Of a stretch of 44,850 nucleotides of DNA, positions 41,653-44,850 are shown piece by piece. Both the position numbers and the translations under genes were made by a program. The stretch spans positions 1 through 44,850 of the forward strand of contig NZ_JAUMTY010000014.1 in assembly GCF_030530965.1 (NCBI RefSeq), read 5' to 3'. This DNA is from Corynebacterium sp. (lineage in GTDB: Bacteria > Actinomycetota > Actinomycetes > Mycobacteriales > Mycobacteriaceae). Position 1 is the first letter of the stretch. Each line of letters begins with the position of its first letter. The notes under the pieces were generated by a model, which was given only the letters and a program-made list of their open reading frames with translations, was not told the origin of the DNA and did not search any database.

Positions 41653-42762
41653 CTACGCCTGCGGATGATCCCCAACCAGAACCGCGCGGTCCTGCTCACC
41701 ATCGCCGGCAATACGCACCCGGCCCAAAGTCCAACAATCCACATGGCGGGCCGTCAACAGTGCCTGAGCGCGATCGGCCTCATCCGCGCTCACCACGGCG
41801 ACCATGCCCACACCCATGTTGAATGTCTTCTCCATTTCCGCATCAGACACAGAGCCCAGCTCCGCGATCAACCGGAAAATGGGATTCGGCGTCCACGATG
41901 CACGATCCATCTCCGCGACGAGCCCGTCGGGAATCACACGCTCCATATTTCCCACGAGTCCGCCACCGGTCACATGGCAAAACGTGTGAGTCTCACATTC
42001 CTGAATAAGCTCCACGCAATCCAACGCATAAATCCGCGTCGGCTCAAGAAGCTCCTCGCCCAAGGGCCGGTCAAGCTCTTCCACAACCCCATCAAGCGGA
42101 AGGCCGGCGTCCTCCAACAAAACCTTCCTAGCCAGTGAATACCCGTTCGAGTGAAGCCCCGACGATGCCATGCCAATAATGACATCACCATCGCGGACCT
42201 TATCGGGCCCCAACACATCCGCCGCCTCTACGACGCCCACGCCAGTCGCAGAAATGTCGTACTCGCCAGGCTCCATCACACCGGGGTGCTCGGCGGTCTC
42301 ACCACCAAGCAACGCGCACCCCGCCATCTGACAGCCCTGAGCAATACCGCCGACGATCTGCGCCACGTGCTCCGGAATCACCTTGCCGATAGCGATATAG
42401 TCCTGCAAGAACAGTGGTTCCGCACCGCACACCACAAGATCATCGACGACCATCGCCACGAGATCCTGGCCAATCGTGTCGTGCTTATCCATCGCCTGAG
42501 CCACAGCAAGCTTGGTGCCCACGCCATCCGAGGAGGCAGCCAGCAGCGGCTCCTTGTACTTCCCCAACGCGAAAAGCCCGGCAAAGCCACCGAGGCCACC
42601 GCGAACCTCTGGCCTAGTAGCTTTCTTGGCTAATGGTGCGAAGAGCTCAACAGCCCTGTCCCCTGCTTCAATATCCACACCGGCCTGGGCATACGACGTC
42701 CCCTCGTGAGCCGACGACGCGTCGTCGTTATTGCCTGTGCTGTCTACCTCATGAGCGTTCAT
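41653..42762 (-). CDS. purM: Phosphoribosylformylglycinamidine cyclo-ligase
   Basis: A 369-residue enzyme of purine synthesis: ATP-dependent ring closure of FGAM to AIR in the cytoplasm. Signatures are SYAQAGVDIEAGDRAVELF, LLAASSDGVGTKLAVAQAMDKHDTIGQDLVAMVVDDL, GAEPLFLQDYIAIGKV, GCALLGGETAEHPGVM and TFCHVTGGGLVGNMERVIP, all in family order. Length is normal with a 20-residue variable N-terminus. No strong ribosome-binding site is seen (weak AAAGAGA). It lies 148 bases downstream of purF on the same strand, so co-transcription is likely. It converges with DUF3073. Confidence 0.95.
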   Translation of the reverse strand: MNAHEVDSTGNNDDASSAHEGTSYAQAGVDIEAGDRAVELFAPLAKKATRPEVRGGLGGFAGLFALGKYKEPLLAASSDGVGTKLAVAQAMDKHDTIGQDLVAMVVDDLVVCGAEPLFLQDYIAIGKVIPEHVAQIVGGIAQGCQMAGCALLGGETAEHPGVMEPGEYDISATGVGVVEAADVLGPDKVRDGDVIIGMASSGLHSNGYSLARKVLLEDAGLPLDGVVEELDRPLGEELLEPTRIYALDCVELIQECETHTFCHVTGGGLVGNMERVIPDGLVAEMDRASWTPNPIFRLIAELGSVSDAEMEKTFNMGVGMVAVVSADEADRAQALLTARHVDCWTLGRVRIAGDGEQDRAVLVGDHPQA

Positions 42763-42910
42763 ATTGTGTATATCTCTTTCTCGCTAAATAAATGTCGGTC
42801 TCACTAAAACTAATATAACCTTGGGCAATTAATCTCGATCACAGTGAGCACACCGCGATCGACATAAAACTAAACGCGCCGCGGGAGTACACCGGGCCTT
42901 TCAGTCGCCG

Positions 42911-44503
42911 TCAGCGCCCACCCGGCGCGGTGTGTTCTTGCAAGTCACGCACGGCACCAGCCTTGCGGCCAATATCGGGTAACCCGAGTGGGTAATGGCC
43001 ATCGAAACAGGCACAGCACAGTTCCGACCTCTGCTGACGCGACGCGGCCACCATGTTTTCCACCGACACGTAGGCCAGGGAATCTGCGCCGATCGAGGCG
43101 CGCACTCCCTCCACGACGTCATCGGGATCAAACTCATTAGCCACCAGTTCGTCGGGGGAGGCGAAGTCGATCCCGTAAAAACACGGCCATTTCACCGGCG
43201 GGGACGCGATGCGGACGTGGATCTCGGCCGCTCCGGCGTCGCGAAGCATCTTGACTAAGGCGCGCTGGGTGTTGCCTCGCACGATGGAATCGTCGACAAC
43301 AATGAGCCGTTTCCCGCGGATAACTTCGCGTAACGGGTTGAGCTTGAGGCGAATTCCCAGCTGGCGGATGGTTTGCGAGGGTTCAATGAACGTGCGGCCA
43401 ACATAGGCATTCTTCGTCAGCCCCTCGCCGAAGGGAATGCCCGAACCTTGCGCGTAACCAACGGCAGCCGGCGTTCCCGATGAGGGCACGGGGATCACCA
43501 AATCGCCCTCCACCGGGGCTTCCTCGGCGAGACGACGGCCAATTTCCACGCGCGTCGCATTGACCGCACGGCCGCGGATCGTCGAATCCGGGCGGGCCAA
43601 ATACACGTACTCGAACACGCATCCGCGATGCTGCGGGCGGGCAAAGTGGTGCGAGTGCACGCCGTCGTCGTCGATAATAAGGAATTCTCCTGGCTCGACC
43701 TCGCGAATGAAGCGGGCACCGACGATATCCAGGGCACAGGTTTCCGACGCGACAACCCAACCACGTTCCAGGCGACCCAGGCAGAGGGGGCGGACACCGT
43801 GGGGATCGCGAGCGGCGTAGAGCTTTTCGCCATCGGTGAAGGTCAGGCAGAAGGCCCCGCGAAGACGAGGCAGGAGCTGCTGAGCCGACTCGATCAGGGA
43901 GGTGTCCTCGTCGTGGTAGTACGCGAGCAACGCGCACATGACGTCGGAGTCAGTGGGGTCTGAGGCGGGGTCAATCAAGCCATATGCTGCTGCTTCCCGA
44001 CGCAACTCGCCCTGATTAATGAGGTTTCCGTTATGCCCGAGGGCGACGTCGCCACCGCTGCGGGCCGTGCGGAACATGGGCTGGGCGTGCTCCCACCGAA
44101 CACCGCCAGCCGTGGAATACCGCGTGTGACCGATGGCCACATGGCCCCTGAGGGCCGACAACGTGGGCTCGTCGAAAACTTGCGACACTAAGCCGAGGTC
44201 CTTGAAAACCAGAATCTGCTGTCCGTCCCCGACGCCGATCCCCGCTGCTTCCTGCCCCCGGTGCTGCAGAGCGTACAGACCGTAGTAGGTGAGCTTCGCG
44301 GTCTCCTCCCCCGGCGCGTACACCCCGAACACGCCACACTCTTCGTGCGGCTCGGTTTCACCGCGATCGTCGAGGTTGATTGGTGCGAATCCCCCACTAG
44401 GTACACCGGAATCGGCCTCCCAGGGCCCGGTCGTGAACGGCTCGCTCGAGGTGGGGGCATTGGCCTCTACACACCACGGATCAACACAATCAGTGCGCGA
44501 CAC
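42911..44503 (-). CDS. purF: Amidophosphoribosyltransferase
   Basis: A 530-residue first enzyme of purine synthesis: PRPP plus glutamine gives phosphoribosylamine. The chain is made as a precursor; the nucleophile Cys56 in EECGVFGVYAP becomes the N-terminus after removal of 55 residues. The Ntn glutaminase domain follows (LQHRGQEAAGI, GHTRYSTAG, HNGNL). Then comes the phosphoribosyltransferase domain with the PRPP loop RLIVVDDSIVRGNT. C-terminal RSELCCACFDGHYP contributes Fe-S cysteines as in the Bacillus-type enzyme. The frame opens at a TTG 12 codons earlier, but TTGGGA-17-TACAGT reads straight into GTG 44503 seven bases later, so I take that start. PurM follows. Confidence 0.93.
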   Translation of the reverse strand: MSRTDCVDPWCVEANAPTSSEPFTTGPWEADSGVPSGGFAPINLDDRGETEPHEECGVFGVYAPGEETAKLTYYGLYALQHRGQEAAGIGVGDGQQILVFKDLGLVSQVFDEPTLSALRGHVAIGHTRYSTAGGVRWEHAQPMFRTARSGGDVALGHNGNLINQGELRREAAAYGLIDPASDPTDSDVMCALLAYYHDEDTSLIESAQQLLPRLRGAFCLTFTDGEKLYAARDPHGVRPLCLGRLERGWVVASETCALDIVGARFIREVEPGEFLIIDDDGVHSHHFARPQHRGCVFEYVYLARPDSTIRGRAVNATRVEIGRRLAEEAPVEGDLVIPVPSSGTPAAVGYAQGSGIPFGEGLTKNAYVGRTFIEPSQTIRQLGIRLKLNPLREVIRGKRLIVVDDSIVRGNTQRALVKMLRDAGAAEIHVRIASPPVKWPCFYGIDFASPDELVANEFDPDDVVEGVRASIGADSLAYVSVENMVAASRQQRSELCCACFDGHYPLGLPDIGRKAGAVRDLQEHTAPGGR

Positions 44504-44510
44504 GTCCCCC

Positions 44511-44539
44511 ACTGTAATAACAATTGCTGGTTTTCCCAA
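44511..44539 (-). promoter_or_regulatory. purF promoter (leaderless)
   Basis: On the minus strand TTGGGA (44534-44539), a 17-base spacer and TACAGT (44511-44516), with GTG 44503 seven bases after it. Spacing is ideal and no ribosome-binding site exists, so the message probably begins at the start codon. Confidence 0.65.
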
Positions 44540-44638
44540 CTAAATCCCGACGATGCGGAGCGCAGGAGGGGTGCACGGGGTGGGAGCGCGGTGGGGCGCG
44601 TCGGCCGAACTCACGCGACCGCTACCGCACCTGAGCTA

Positions 44639-44850
44639 CTACCGGACCTGAGGCAACCAGCGCGACACCTCTGCCGCGCGAGAACCCGAGAACTCTACCT
44701 CGGAGGTGCAGTCCTCCCACTCCACGATCCCCAGCGCGAGACGAATCCACGTGAGACCATCGGTTTCCACCACATTCGGCGGTGTCCCCCGGGTATGACG
44801 TGGGCCTTCGATGCACTGCACCGCCGCAAACGGAGGAACACGAACTTCCA
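44639..44850 (-). CDS. Sterol-carrier-family protein, 3' end only
   Basis: The C-terminal 70 codons of a minus-strand gene entering from the right edge. It reads EVRVPPFAAVQCIEGPRHTRGTPPNVVETD, then GLTWIRLALGIVEWEDC and ends RAAEVSRWLPQVR. This is the conserved tail of the SCP-2-like actinobacterial proteins found immediately upstream of purF (Rv0807 in mycobacteria): the RVPPF-QC-GPRHTRGTPPNVVETD block is very constant in them. A lipid-binding role is suggested by the fold but is not proven. The N-terminal part lies outside the window. The stop is 99 bases before the purF promoter. Confidence 0.75.
   Translation of the reverse strand, partial: EVRVPPFAAVQCIEGPRHTRGTPPNVVETDGLTWIRLALGIVEWEDCTSEVEFSGSRAAEVSRWLPQVR

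Overview
The window looks like a chromosomal segment of a mycothiol-producing actinobacterium of the Corynebacterium type, possibly near the C. kroppenstedtii group (low confidence for species). The evidence is mshD, an lmeA (DUF2993) homologue, DUF3073, a nitrobindin, an orphan GlnR-like regulator next to mshD and pstSCAB, moderate GC, and many start codons only 6-8 nt after a -10 box (leaderless genes). From purF to dusB the core genes resemble the mycobacterial Rv0807-Rv0823c neighbourhood: sterol carrier, purF, purM, DUF3073, ygfZ, pabC, nitrobindin, lmeA, glnR, mshD, pst, phoU, dus. This comparison is from memory, not from a search.

Bases 1-12.9 kb: four tRNA genes on the minus strand, read Lys, Glu, Asp, Phe. 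In mycobacteria these four lie side by side; here they are pushed apart by cargo. Between Phe and Asp is a FecB/FecCD/FecE-type metal-chelate or cofactor ABC importer. Between Asp and Glu are glpT-glpQ, a 56-residue membrane protein, a TM2-domain protein and a tyrosine integrase broken by one in-frame stop. Between Glu and Lys is an OpuC-type compatible-solute importer.

13-27.4 kb: an acetyl/succinyl-CoA transferase, dusB and phoU, then deoD with an MFS permease, then pstSCAB, mshD and the GlnR-like regulator, with lmeA and a nitrobindin reading the other way. Phosphate uptake (pst, phoU) is separated by the nucleoside cassette. A candidate PHO box lies upstream of pstS.

27.4-38.7 kb: an accessory block inserted between nitrobindin and pabC. 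It holds a secreted lipase-like protein, an Hsp31/HchA deglycase, a YceI protein behind a promoter with tandem operator-like dyads, a 980-residue FAD/Fe-S oxidoreductase and an exported putative amidohydrolase. It ends in an AT-rich island: a protein made of exact 36-residue tryptophan-rich repeats, 0.9 kb of apparently non-coding DNA with strong dyads, a GIY-YIG nuclease with a DUF4357-like tail, and a coiled-coil protein with two membrane helices. This island is the best candidate for an undescribed system.

38.7-44.85 kb: pabC and ygfZ diverge from back-to-back leaderless promoters, followed by DUF3073 with a structured leader, purM, purF and the 3' end of a sterol-carrier-family gene. Several starts were moved from the longest reading frame on promoter or ribosome-binding-site evidence.
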